DNA from: Thermoanaerobaculia bacterium
Lineage (GTDB): Bacteria > Acidobacteriota > Thermoanaerobaculia > Multivoradales > Multivoraceae
NCBI GenBank assembly: GCA_022826745.1
Contig: JAJDUI010000012.1
Coordinates: forward strand, 1-64,000
Reading direction: 5' to 3'
DNA: 64,000 nucleotides
Below the pieces are notes generated by a model. The model saw only the letters and a list, made by a program, of their open reading frames with translations. It was not told the DNA's origin and did not search any database. The translations under genes and the position numbers were made by a program. Below, piece after piece: positions 1-8,708 of this stretch. The stretch's first letter is position 1, and each line of letters starts with the position of its first letter.

Positions 1-646
1 CCAAACTCGAGCTGCGACGAAGTACACTCTGTCTTCACGGGTCTCTCTCCTGTGGATCTCCCAAGTCCTTGTGAATACTTGGATTATCCGCCGGAAGAGA
101 CCCGATCTCAAATCCCCGGTGAGATATCCGGGCTAGCTCAACGCGAAGTAGGCCATCGGGAGAAGCTAGGCCGCCTATGCCTGACGGAGATCACCGGACT
201 CGACGCATTCCCCGCGGGGTGAGGCACCAGCCTTCCGCCCACTAGAGTCCTACCCGCTCCCCCGTGACCCCGGTCTGCTCGCCCCGTTGGAGGCTAGGCC
301 CGCCAAGAAGAAGCCGGCAGGCGCAACGCCTACGCCGAACCCCCGGTCCAACCAAGAAAAGCGCCACTTCCGCCGACGCAGTCCCGCCACGAGTTCGTTG
401 GGTGCGAAGCGCAGCTTCCTGCAGTTGGAACGTGCCTAGGACAGGTGTCGGCCCCCGGCTCACGGCGCTGGGCGGGACGGGGGCCACGGCTGCGCGAGGC
501 AAGCGCGAATAGATCTTGAGTGGCCACAGCCATGGAGGGCGACCGAGCAGCTGTTGCCAACCTCGCGATGCCGGCCGAGCGGGTACTCGGCAACTTGGAA
601 AACCAACAAGCCCGCTGCGACGCTCGAGGGGAACACCGCATTGCCA
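1..646. other. Left flank with no recognisable gene
   Basis: No ORF here looks like a real gene. The listed ORFs between 242 and 808 overlap each other on both strands and have low-complexity Arg/Ala/Pro-rich translations typical of shadows. Plus-strand frame 1 is open from base 1 to a TGA at 220-222 (about 73 codons) and could be the 3' end of a gene starting left of the window, but its product is not recognisable. By eye, the first 240 bases look less GC-rich than the housekeeping genes. I saw no tRNA, terminator hairpin with T-tract, or integrase remnant. Confidence 0.5.
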
Positions 647-1738
647 TCAGAACAGCTCCTCCTGAAACGGGCGGAGCGACAGCGTTCCCTGTTGCCGCTC
701 CATCCGCCCCTGTTTCTTCAAGTCCGCCTCGACGTCTCGGAGATGCTTCCATCTCCAGATCATGGAACGCAACTCTTCCTTGAGAGTATCCACTGGGACC
801 GGCCCTGACTGGAGCCTCTGCAGCAGCCAGTCGCGCAGCACTGTGATATCTGGCTTCGGTTCGACAAGGAAGAGCTGGTCCGGATTATCCGAGCGCCGGA
901 CGTTCATCCGGCCGCCCGGACAGATTTGCCAAACACACTCCTTCATGAGGTCCCGCCCGTCATCGTGATTCGTGAGGTGGAGCAGAAAGAAACGCACTGC
1001 GTCGCCTCCCGAGATCATCCGTATGTGGGTCCACCATTTCGCACCCAGACCATCAGCCAAGAGACGAGCAGCTGAATCGGCTCTCTCGACCATCGTCTCC
1101 CCACGAATGCTCCGCCAAGCGTCGGAACCGAAAAGCAGGTCGAGATTCTCAGCCTGACCGTGTCCCGGCCCTGGCTCCTGGCGCATCGCCATGTCGAGTT
1201 CACGCCACATCACGTTGACAAACAGCTCCACGCGCTCGAAAGTCATCAACTCCGCGAGCAAGTCCCCAGGGAGCCCAAAGCCGTAGGGGTCCACGAACAC
1301 GAAGGCAGGAGCGATTTGCCTCCCGTCCGACTTGAGTGTGTCGACAAGATCCCGAAGTACCGTGAATGCGTCCTCGCAGCCCGTCTGGACGAGTATCCGG
1401 TCGGGCAGAGGCTCTAGCTCGGCCACTTGTTCCCTGAGGGCCGCTTCGTTTCGTTCGTCCTTCTCGAGAAAGACGAAGCGAAACTCCGACCGCTCCAAGA
1501 GGTCCGGCAACGCCGTATGGCGAAGCAGAGTCCGCAATGCGACAACGGGCGAACCAGGATTGTCGCCTGCATAGCTCCCGCGGCCCGCGTGGGTGTCAAA
1601 GTAGACAACTCGACCGGCCCAGTAACCGAGCTTCGGGTACCAGCCCTCCAGGTACCGCCGGATCAGTTCGTGCTTGACCTGCTGGAAGCGACCATAGGTC
1701 TCCCAGTGCTGCGGCTGCGAATCGCTGAACCTGTTCAC
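647..1738 (-). CDS. tcmP: Three-Cys-motif partner protein TcmP
   Basis: The 363-residue product matches the TcmP family, proteins of unknown activity usually encoded beside a DUF5131 (Gp37/Gp68) protein, as here. Visible motifs resemble a class I SAM-dependent methyltransferase: DTHAGRGSY at residues 48-56 (motif I-like), FLEKD at 90-94 (acidic end of strand 2) and VDPYGFG at 149-155 (motif IV-like, compare DPPY or the DPFG of Trm1). The C-terminal third (from about residue 290) looks helical and charged and may bind nucleic acid. The start is GTG. A GAGGAG sequence immediately after the DUF5131 stop, 12 nt upstream of the GTG, is the probable ribosome site, so the two genes form one operon (16-nt gap). 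The family assignment is firm; methyltransferase activity is inference. Confidence 0.85.
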   Translation of the reverse strand: MNRFSDSQPQHWETYGRFQQVKHELIRRYLEGWYPKLGYWAGRVVYFDTHAGRGSYAGDNPGSPVVALRTLLRHTALPDLLERSEFRFVFLEKDERNEAALREQVAELEPLPDRILVQTGCEDAFTVLRDLVDTLKSDGRQIAPAFVFVDPYGFGLPGDLLAELMTFERVELFVNVMWRELDMAMRQEPGPGHGQAENLDLLFGSDAWRSIRGETMVERADSAARLLADGLGAKWWTHIRMISGGDAVRFFLLHLTNHDDGRDLMKECVWQICPGGRMNVRRSDNPDQLFLVEPKPDITVLRDWLLQRLQSGPVPVDTLKEELRSMIWRWKHLRDVEADLKKQGRMERQQGTLSLRPFQEELF

Positions 1739-1754
1739 GCGCGGCAGTCGCTCC

Positions 1755-2480
1755 TCAGTTCACCGGAAACTCGTCGTAAGTACGGCCGTGGAGTAGCCGC
1801 CCGTTCAAGTGCTTGCGGACTCCTCCCCACTGCTTGAAGAAGAACGGCACGCCGTCCCGCCGGCACTGGCGGAGGACGTTGACGACCCACGCCTCTTCCA
1901 TTGGCCGCGCCCTCGGGCCACTCTCCCCGCCGACGATGACCCAGTCGACACCTCGCAAGTCGAACTCACCGAGATCTTCGAGCAGCGGCTCGACTGAGGC
2001 AAAGCGAACGGCCGCCGGGGTCCGCCTGAGCGCGGCGAGCCGAGGCAGCCCCTGCCGGCGGTTCTCGACGCTCACGCCGAACCAGACGTTCGGTAGCTCC
2101 GCCATCCAGGACAGGCGACCGGACAGCAGTTCCTCCATCCGGTCGTGCCGCTTGGTGAGGACTTGGTAGGTGTGTCTGCGAACTTCGCCCATGACGCGGC
2201 CCACCCGAGCGATGTAGTCCTCGGAAACCTCGGGGTGAAAGAGGTCGCTCATGGAGTTCACGAACACTCGGCGTGGCCGACGCCAGCGGCGTGGTTGGTC
2301 CAGCTTCTCGGGCACCATCCTCAGGTCGAAGCCCTGCTCAAAGGGGTGGCCTGGAACCCCGCGGAAACGCTCCGAGAACCGCTCCGCATAGCAAAGGGCG
2401 CACCCCGCACTGACCTTGGTGCAGCCGCGAACCGGGTTCCAGGTGGCGTCGGTCCACTCGATCGAGCTGTTGTCTGACAT
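1755..2480 (-). CDS. DUF5131 family (phage Gp37/Gp68-like) three-Cys-motif protein
   Basis: The 241-residue protein begins with the family signature SSIEWTDATWNPVRGC and carries a C-x6-C-x2-C cluster at C20, C27 and C30 (CTKVSAGCALCYA), the three-Cys motif. The family is thought to be related to radical SAM proteins, with the cysteines as possible Fe-S ligands; its reaction is unknown. The ORF could extend to 2546, but the ATG at 2480 is preferred. It sits where homologues begin, has GGGAGA about 8 nt upstream, and the longer version would start inside the predicted promoter. It is the first gene of the minus-strand pair with tcmP and diverges from drmA. Confidence 0.85.
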   Translation of the reverse strand: MSDNSSIEWTDATWNPVRGCTKVSAGCALCYAERFSERFRGVPGHPFEQGFDLRMVPEKLDQPRRWRRPRRVFVNSMSDLFHPEVSEDYIARVGRVMGEVRRHTYQVLTKRHDRMEELLSGRLSWMAELPNVWFGVSVENRRQGLPRLAALRRTPAAVRFASVEPLLEDLGEFDLRGVDWVIVGGESGPRARPMEEAWVVNVLRQCRRDGVPFFFKQWGGVRKHLNGRLLHGRTYDEFPVN

Positions 2481-2531
2481 GCCATTCTCCCGTGAGGCGG
2501 TCACGCTTCCAACGACCGTCGGGCTCCGTCG

Positions 2532-2560
2532 TTTATACACGACCATGCATTAGAGCGCAA
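2532..2560 (-). promoter_or_regulatory. Predicted sigma70-like promoter of the DUF5131-tcmP operon
   Basis: Read on the minus strand, TTGCGC (2560-2555) is followed after exactly 17 nt by TATAAA (2537-2532). This is a good spacing and a good -10 hexamer in a GC-rich genome. Transcription would start near 2525, leaving a leader of about 45 nt before the ATG at 2480. Predicted by eye only. Confidence 0.5.
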
Positions 2561-2570
2561 CTAGAGCGTA
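2549..2570. repeat. Tandem 11-bp direct repeat in the divergent spacer
   Basis: ATTAGAGCGCA and ACTAGAGCGTA lie head to tail, identical at 9 of 11 positions, with a period of one helical turn. They overlap the -35 region of the predicted DUF5131-tcmP promoter and lie upstream of drmA. Such an arrangement fits an operator for a regulator of the divergent genes, but no regulator gene is present in the window. Confidence 0.4.
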
Positions 2571-2610
2571 AAGGGCGCGACGGCCAGCACCCAGGTCTCC
2601 ATCTGACAAG

Positions 2611-5600
2611 ATGCGTCCCGCCTTGGAGTTCTCGCCAGCCTCTGCTGAAGGAAGCCCTGCCCCTCTCATGACAACGCACGACGTTGCGGGCACCGTGGCG
2701 GCCAGTTCGGCCGATGTGCGCCAAACACTGGTCGAGGCACTCGAGCTCGACCTCATCGGCCCCGGTGAAGGGCATGAGCTCGCCGAGGAGCGGCTCCTCA
2801 TCAACGAACCGCCATCGAAGTGGTACCTCACTGGCTTCCTCATGCCGGCCGACACACCGCCCGAGCTGCGGGAGAGCGACGACGAGGAGGACGGAGACGA
2901 CCTCGACGAGGTGCCCGACCGCGCTGGCCTGTCCGAGGAGTCGACAGAAGACCGAAAGGCCGCCAAGAAGGCGTTCTTCCCATCGTCCATGGGCCTGAGC
3001 TTCCTGGCGGTCGAGTGCCAGCTCTCGATCACGGTCCGGTGGGGGGACTACGAGAAGGGCGCGATAGACGAATCCGGCACCAACGGCTTGTGCTGGCGGC
3101 GCACGCCCCGGCAGGAGACCGTCGAGTTCGATCTCTGTCGCGGAATAGGTCCTTCCGTGCACGACGTCCCCTCCTCCGGCGGCCTGCAACTCCATGTCGA
3201 GCACAGGCTCCTTACCGGCCTCAGGCCCATTCCAGCGAACTCGTTCGCGGTCACCGTGTTTCTCGTGAACAACCGGTCGCCAGCGAAGTCGCTCGATGAG
3301 AGAGAGGCCACCTATGCCTTCCAGGCACAGATAGAAGTACGTAGTAACCACCCGTTTCTGCCGCGACCGGATCTCCGACAAGCCTTGAACGACGTGTGGG
3401 ACGAGCAGGTGGCGGCGCTGCACTACTCCGACGCACCCCGGTACGCAACCGGCCACAACGTCTCAGCCCAGTGGGACGTGAAGGACGACGGCAGTTGCTA
3501 TGTCGTCAAGAGTGCCTGGATACCCGCTGCCGAAGTCGAGAAGACGGAGACGTTCGAGCCCGAGGGCGTTGACCTCTCCATGGAACGACTGGGTGCGCTG
3601 ACCTCAGCCAATCAAGTCAACGATGTGCTCAGGCCCCTTATCGCCGCCTACCGCATGTGGATCGGTGACCGCCGGGGCGAGAGCGGCGCCATCGAGCCCG
3701 ATCACAGGGAGACCGCCGAAGTCCTGCTGGACCATGCCGAGTTCGCTGCCTTGCGAATGGAACGGGGCATCGCCGCTCTCTGTGACGATGACGAGGCCCT
3801 GGACGCCTTCCGGGTCGCCAACCGCGCCGTGGCCCAGGCGCTTCGGCGGCGGAACCCTGGGCTGTTCGACGAAGACGGGCCGAAGTGGCGTGCCTTCCAG
3901 CTCGCCTTCATCCTGCTGAACCTGGCACCACTGTCCAACCCCGAAGACCCGCATCGAGAACTCGTCGACCTGCTCTTCTTCCCGACCGGCGGCGGCAAGA
4001 CGGAGGCGTACCTCGGTCTGGCGGCTTTCGCGATCGTTCTGAGGCGGCTGCGCCACCCGGACGCCGGCGGCCGAGCTGGCGCTGGCGTGTCCGTCATCAT
4101 GCGCTACACCCTGCGCCTCCTGACTCTGGACCAACTTGCCCGGGCGGCCGGTCTGGTCTGCGCGCTCGAATTGGAACGCGATCAAGCGCCGGCCCGCTAC
4201 GGTGAGTGGCCGTTCGAGATCGGTCTCTGGGTGGGCAAGGGAGCAACCCCCAACATCCTCGGACGCAAAGGTGACGGTAGGAGCGACTCGGCCAGAGGCA
4301 AGGCAAACCGTTACAAGAGACAGCCGGAACGCGAACCGTCGCCGATTCCGCTGGAAGACTGCCCGTGGTGCGGCCAGAGTTTCAAACCGGACTCGTTTTC
4401 TCTTGAACCAAACGCGAACGAGCCCCGGAACCTGCGCGTCGTCTGCGCCAACTGGGAGTGCGAGTTCAGTCGCGACCGCGCTCTGCCGATCGTCGCGGTG
4501 GACGAACCGCTGTACCGCCGCCTCCCCTGCTTCCTGATCTCAACTGTGGACAAGTTCGCGGCGTTGCCCTGGGAGGCGCGCTCCGGCGCGCTCCTGGGTG
4601 GCGCTGACCGACACGACGGCGAGGGCTTCTACGGCGCGGCCGAACCGGGGCGAGGACAGCCCCTGCCTTCGCCCTTGCCGCCGCCGGATCTGATCATCCA
4701 GGACGAGTTGCACCTGATCTCAGGGCCACTTGGTTCGATGACCGGACTGTACGAGACCGCGATCGAGGCTCTCTCGCTCCATCACTCGAACGGGGGCCTC
4801 AAGCCGAAGATCGTCGCCTCTACTGCAACCACCCGTCAGGCGCCAGACCAGATTCACGCACTGTTCGGCCGCTCCGCCACCCGGGTTTTCCCACCTCCCG
4901 GCCCAAGTCGACGGGACTCCTTCTTCGCCCAAGCCGTGCCGGCCCAGGAGAAGTCCGCCCGCCTCTACCTGGGCATCGCGTCGCCCGGCCGGAACGCCAA
5001 GGTCATGATGCGCCGGGTGCTGCTGCCGCTCATGGCTGCCTCCCAGAAGGCCTACCGCGACGCTGGCGGCAGCACGAACAGGAACAACCCTGCGGACCCG
5101 TACATGACCGTGCTGGCTTACTTCAACAGCCTGCGCGAACTCGGAGGCGCGAGGCGCATCGTCGAGGAGGAAGTCCAGAACACTCTCCGCGGTTACGGAG
5201 CGAGGCGACGGATCGGCCAGGAACAGAGGTACTTCCGGGACCGCCACACCTACGTCGAACCACTGGAGTTGACGTCCCGCGTATCGACCGCCGATGTCGC
5301 GCGCGCACGGCGGCGGCTAGGCCAACCGTTTCACGAGAACGACAGGGTGGACTGCGCTCTGGCGACAAACATGATCTCGGTCGGCCTCGACATTCAGCGA
5401 CTGGGCCTGATGGTCGTCCTGGGCCAGCCGAAGATGAACGCCGAGTACATCCAGGCCACGAGCCGGGTCGGACGAGACGACGAACGGCCCGGCTTGGTGA
5501 TCACTCTTCTGAACATCCATAAACCGCGCGACCGCTCCTACTACGAGCGTTTCCGGCATTATCATGAGACCTTCTACCGTTCGGTCGAGGCCGGAAGCGT

Positions 5601-6066
5601 TACCCCGTTCGCAGCCAGAGCTTTGGACAGAGGCATGGCAGGTGCCTTGGTCGCCCTGGCCCGCCACGCGGAGACGCAGTTGACCCCGGTCCGGGGTCCC
5701 GAACGGCTCTCCGAAGTCCGGGCTGACTTGGAGCGACTCCTTACTCGGGTCTTCTCGGAGCGGCTTCGGAACCAACCGCTACAATCCGAAACGGAACTGG
5801 ACGAGCGGCTGCACAACATCCAGACCCGTGTCCGTGATCTCCTCGATTCGTGGCAGCGCGTCGTCACCGACTATCGGGACGTCGGCGACGAAGTGAAGTA
5901 CCAGCAGTACGAAGGGCGAGACGGCAAGTACCTGCTTCGGGAAATGCTGGACACGGACTTCGAGACCGAGCACCATCGCAAGTTCCGCGTAAACAGATCA
6001 CTTCGGGACGTCGAACCCGAGGTGAACCTGTTCATTCAGGACACCACACGCAGCGGATCTCCCTAG
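2611..6066 (+). CDS. drmA: DISARM helicase DrmA
   Basis: This is a large SF2-type helicase of 1151 residues (1132 if the ATG at 2668 is used). Motifs in order: Walker A FFPTGGGKTEAYL near residues 455-467, a four-Cys zinc-ribbon-like segment (CPWC ... CANWEC) around 585-620, a DExH-like box QDELH near 697, STATT near 735, and motif VI QATSRVGRDD near 947-956. The N-terminus (LVEALELDLIGP, PSKWYLTGFL) is typical of DrmA, the DISARM translocase that acts on phage DNA together with DrmB. The start is uncertain: ATG 2611 lacks a clear Shine-Dalgarno, while ATG 2668 has GAAGGAAG 13 nt upstream and lies just before the conserved region. drmB follows with a one-base overlap. Confidence 0.9.
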   Translation: MRPALEFSPASAEGSPAPLMTTHDVAGTVAASSADVRQTLVEALELDLIGPGEGHELAEERLLINEPPSKWYLTGFLMPADTPPELRESDDEEDGDDLDEVPDRAGLSEESTEDRKAAKKAFFPSSMGLSFLAVECQLSITVRWGDYEKGAIDESGTNGLCWRRTPRQETVEFDLCRGIGPSVHDVPSSGGLQLHVEHRLLTGLRPIPANSFAVTVFLVNNRSPAKSLDEREATYAFQAQIEVRSNHPFLPRPDLRQALNDVWDEQVAALHYSDAPRYATGHNVSAQWDVKDDGSCYVVKSAWIPAAEVEKTETFEPEGVDLSMERLGALTSANQVNDVLRPLIAAYRMWIGDRRGESGAIEPDHRETAEVLLDHAEFAALRMERGIAALCDDDEALDAFRVANRAVAQALRRRNPGLFDEDGPKWRAFQLAFILLNLAPLSNPEDPHRELVDLLFFPTGGGKTEAYLGLAAFAIVLRRLRHPDAGGRAGAGVSVIMRYTLRLLTLDQLARAAGLVCALELERDQAPARYGEWPFEIGLWVGKGATPNILGRKGDGRSDSARGKANRYKRQPEREPSPIPLEDCPWCGQSFKPDSFSLEPNANEPRNLRVVCANWECEFSRDRALPIVAVDEPLYRRLPCFLISTVDKFAALPWEARSGALLGGADRHDGEGFYGAAEPGRGQPLPSPLPPPDLIIQDELHLISGPLGSMTGLYETAIEALSLHHSNGGLKPKIVASTATTRQAPDQIHALFGRSATRVFPPPGPSRRDSFFAQAVPAQEKSARLYLGIASPGRNAKVMMRRVLLPLMAASQKAYRDAGGSTNRNNPADPYMTVLAYFNSLRELGGARRIVEEEVQNTLRGYGARRRIGQEQRYFRDRHTYVEPLELTSRVSTADVARARRRLGQPFHENDRVDCALATNMISVGLDIQRLGLMVVLGQPKMNAEYIQATSRVGRDDERPGLVITLLNIHKPRDRSYYERFRHYHETFYRSVEAGSVTPFAARALDRGMAGALVALARHAETQLTPVRGPERLSEVRADLERLLTRVFSERLRNQPLQSETELDERLHNIQTRVRDLLDSWQRVVTDYRDVGDEVKYQQYEGRDGKYLLREMLDTDFETEHHRKFRVNRSLRDVEPEVNLFIQDTTRSGSP

Positions 6067-7895
6067 TGGCCAAACGCAGGGCAGGGACTGGTGGCGAGGG
6101 CAGCGTCCGGCGAAGTCAGGTCATCACGACCTACGGCCCGGGCGCCCTGATCGACCTACCGCACGATTCGGCAATCGTCGGAGGTCTGGACTACTGGCCA
6201 CGGGCCAGTCACCTTGAGGCAATAGACGAGCCGAGACTCGCTGTCCGCCTGCGTGGGCTGACCGGAGGCTCGTTGCCGGCTCTGTTTGCGCCACCCCCAG
6301 CCTCAGATCGCCCCGGACGCAAGTCTCCCGGCATCACGTCGCCGCGCTTTCCCGAGTGGTTCGTCGTCCAGGAGGAAGCCCCGTCCGACGACGGACCGAA
6401 ACGAAAGAGCAGGGCTCGCCGACTGGTCCACCGCAGATCGCTCGACGACCGCCGGAGATTCAACGGCAGGCCCGTGGTCGCCACACGGTTCGTCAGAGGT
6501 TGCCCGCACGGCCACGTCGACGACATCGACTGGTACAACTTCGTCCACGAGGGCGAGTCTCCTTGCCGGGGTGAGCTTCGACTGGAAGAGCAGGGCACGG
6601 GCGGCGACCTCTCCAACCTCTTCGTCCGTTGCAGCTGTGGCGCGAGGCGAGGGATGCATGAGGCGAAGGAACTTGAGAACCGGCCGCTCGGAAACTGCTC
6701 CGGTTGTCGGCCCTGGCTCGGGCCCTACACCAAGCAGGACTGCAGCTATCCGGCCCGGCTCCTGATTCGCACGGCGACGAACGCGTGGTTCCCTCAGGTC
6801 GTCACGGTCCTCTCGTTGCCGCAGCGAGGAGCAGCCATCGATCAAGTGGTCGCTGAGCTCTGGGATGACCTGGCTATCGCTGAGGATCGCACGGGTCTTG
6901 CCTTCCTCAAGAAGAAGCCGAAGATCACGGCTGCCTTGCACGGTTTCGACGACGCCGATGTCCTGGCCGCGATCGAACGCCGCCACACCGGAGAACCCGA
7001 GGACCAGCCAGTCAAGGTTGCGGAGCTGGAAGCTCTCACGAGCGTGCCCGAAGGCTACGGCGAGGACGTGCCGGTCGATCCAGGTTTCCACGCCAGACGC
7101 ATTCCGGCAGATACGTGGCGGCAGGAAGGTGACTTTCTGGGAGACAGAATCGAGGCCGTGGTCGCGGTGCACCGGTTGCGCGAAGTCTCAGCCCTCGTCG
7201 GATTCACCCGGTTCGAAGCGCCAACTCCGGACGTCAATGGTGAGTACGACACCGATGTCGCTCGCGCTGACCTTGCCGCCGAGCCTTCCTGGTTCCCGGC
7301 GGTGGAGAATCAGGGAGAGGGGATCTTCCTGCTACTGAACAGCGACGCCGTTCTAAGCTGGTTACAGCGCCCTGAAGTCGAGAAGCGCTGCGCCGATCTG
7401 GAAGCCGGACACGAGCGCTGGGCAGAAGAGCGACGGATAAGCGCCAAGCGACCGTTTCCAGGAGGCGCCTACATCCTTCTTCACACTCTGTCTCACCTGC
7501 TCATTCAGTCGCTCGCCCTGCGGTGCGGGTATCCTGCCGCATCGATCCGGGAGCGCATCTACGCTGACGAGGCCTCGAAGCGGTTCGGGCTTCTGCTCTA
7601 CACCGCCAGCGCCGATGCCGAGGGAACGCTCGGAGGCCTCGTCCAGCAAGCGACGAGCATCACCCAACACCTGCACCAGGCCTTGCACATCGGCGGCCTG
7701 TGTTCGAACGATCCGGTCTGCGCCCATCACTCGCCCGGCCGGAGCCCGGAGAACCGTTGGCTACACGGCGCCGCGTGCCACGGCTGCACGCTCGTTGCGG
7801 AGACGTCTTGCGAGATGAGGAACGACTACCTGGATCGCGGGCTGGTTGTTCCCATTATCGGCCAGAAGGCTGGCTTCTTTGAACGGCTCGATTGA
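6066..7895 (+). CDS. drmB: DISARM protein DrmB (DUF1998)
   Basis: The 609-residue protein has the DrmB N-terminal signature SQVITTYGPGALIDLP and a C-terminal DUF1998 region (LLHTLSHLLIQSLALRCGYP, about residues 470-490). Cysteine groups suggest zinc sites: RCSC ... CSGC near 190-220, and CSNDPVC with CHGC ... C near 545-590. DrmB forms a complex with DrmA that binds and translocates DNA in characterised DISARM systems. The ORF track starts at 5850, but those 72 extra codons overlap drmA and are not family-like. I place the start at GTG 6066, sharing one base with the drmA stop (TAGTG), which implies translational coupling. Confidence 0.9.
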   Translation: MAKRRAGTGGEGSVRRSQVITTYGPGALIDLPHDSAIVGGLDYWPRASHLEAIDEPRLAVRLRGLTGGSLPALFAPPPASDRPGRKSPGITSPRFPEWFVVQEEAPSDDGPKRKSRARRLVHRRSLDDRRRFNGRPVVATRFVRGCPHGHVDDIDWYNFVHEGESPCRGELRLEEQGTGGDLSNLFVRCSCGARRGMHEAKELENRPLGNCSGCRPWLGPYTKQDCSYPARLLIRTATNAWFPQVVTVLSLPQRGAAIDQVVAELWDDLAIAEDRTGLAFLKKKPKITAALHGFDDADVLAAIERRHTGEPEDQPVKVAELEALTSVPEGYGEDVPVDPGFHARRIPADTWRQEGDFLGDRIEAVVAVHRLREVSALVGFTRFEAPTPDVNGEYDTDVARADLAAEPSWFPAVENQGEGIFLLLNSDAVLSWLQRPEVEKRCADLEAGHERWAEERRISAKRPFPGGAYILLHTLSHLLIQSLALRCGYPAASIRERIYADEASKRFGLLLYTASADAEGTLGGLVQQATSITQHLHQALHIGGLCSNDPVCAHHSPGRSPENRWLHGAACHGCTLVAETSCEMRNDYLDRGLVVPIIGQKAGFFERLD

Positions 7896-7910
7896 GCCTA
7901 AGTCAAGTCC

Positions 7911-8708
7911 GTGCCCCACCAAGTAGTCGAGGCGCTGCTCGAGCTTCCCGCGCACCTCAGGAACTCGTTGGCCACCGCTCTGGAGACCGGCCTTCTCCGT
8001 CTCGACTCCAGCCCGACGGCCGTCCGAGCCAACTTGGCTCTACTCCCCGACCGGGAACAGGAGGTGCTCCGGATACTTGCCGAGTGGCGCCGCAGCGGCA
8101 TCCCCGAGGCTGGCGCGGCCATCTGGCTTCGGAGCCTGGACGCACTCGCGGACACGTTCACTAGGCCCGACTTCGTCTGGTCGGGACCTGAGGTGCCAGG
8201 GCTGCACGCTCGGGATACTCGACGCGTCTACGACGAGGTCATCGGAGCAGCTTCCCGCTCGATCTGGGCCTGTACTTTCGCCTTCTTCGACGGGCCCGAG
8301 GCCTTCAAGTCATTGGCGGCAAGAATGGATGCACGGCCTGACATGAGGGTCACCCTGCTCCTGAACATTGGGCGCAAGCGCGGAGACACAACCGCGGCCG
8401 ACGACCTTGTCCGGCGCTTCGCGGACCGTTTCTGGGACAGGGAATGGCCTGGACCGTCGCGCCCGAGCGTGTTCTACGACCCCCGCTCCCTGGAGCCGAG
8501 ACGCGCCGCAGGTGTTCTCCACGCCAAGGGAGCGGTGGCCGACGAGGAAGTCGCTTTCATCACTTCCGCCAACTTCACCGAAGCCGCTCTCGACCGGAAC
8601 ATCGAGATGGGCCTCCTATACCGTGACCGTCAGCTTGCTCTCACGGTGGTGAGGCACTTCCAGACACTGGTTGATCGGAAACTGCTGCTGCCGCTGCCTA
8701 TTGGCTAG
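7911..8708 (+). CDS. drmC: DISARM protein DrmC (phospholipase D-like)
   Basis: The 265-residue product carries one complete HKD motif, HAKGAVAD at residues 204-211, followed by ITSANFTEAALDRNIEMG, as in PLD-superfamily nucleases. It completes the drmABC triplet. DrmC is part of the DISARM core but is not essential for protection in the tested Bacillus system. Many PLD enzymes build one active site from two HKD motifs, so a single motif suggests dimerisation. The start is GTG, 15 nt after the drmB stop. No methyltransferase gene follows: the next gene converges after 2 nt. Confidence 0.88.
   Translation: MPHQVVEALLELPAHLRNSLATALETGLLRLDSSPTAVRANLALLPDREQEVLRILAEWRRSGIPEAGAAIWLRSLDALADTFTRPDFVWSGPEVPGLHARDTRRVYDEVIGAASRSIWACTFAFFDGPEAFKSLAARMDARPDMRVTLLLNIGRKRGDTTAADDLVRRFADRFWDREWPGPSRPSVFYDPRSLEPRRAAGVLHAKGAVADEEVAFITSANFTEAALDRNIEMGLLYRDRQLALTVVRHFQTLVDRKLLLPLPIG

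Noticed and set aside
5850-6065. N-terminal extension of the drmB ORF
   Set aside because: Arg-rich translation overlapping drmA; the conserved DrmB start follows the GTG at 6066.
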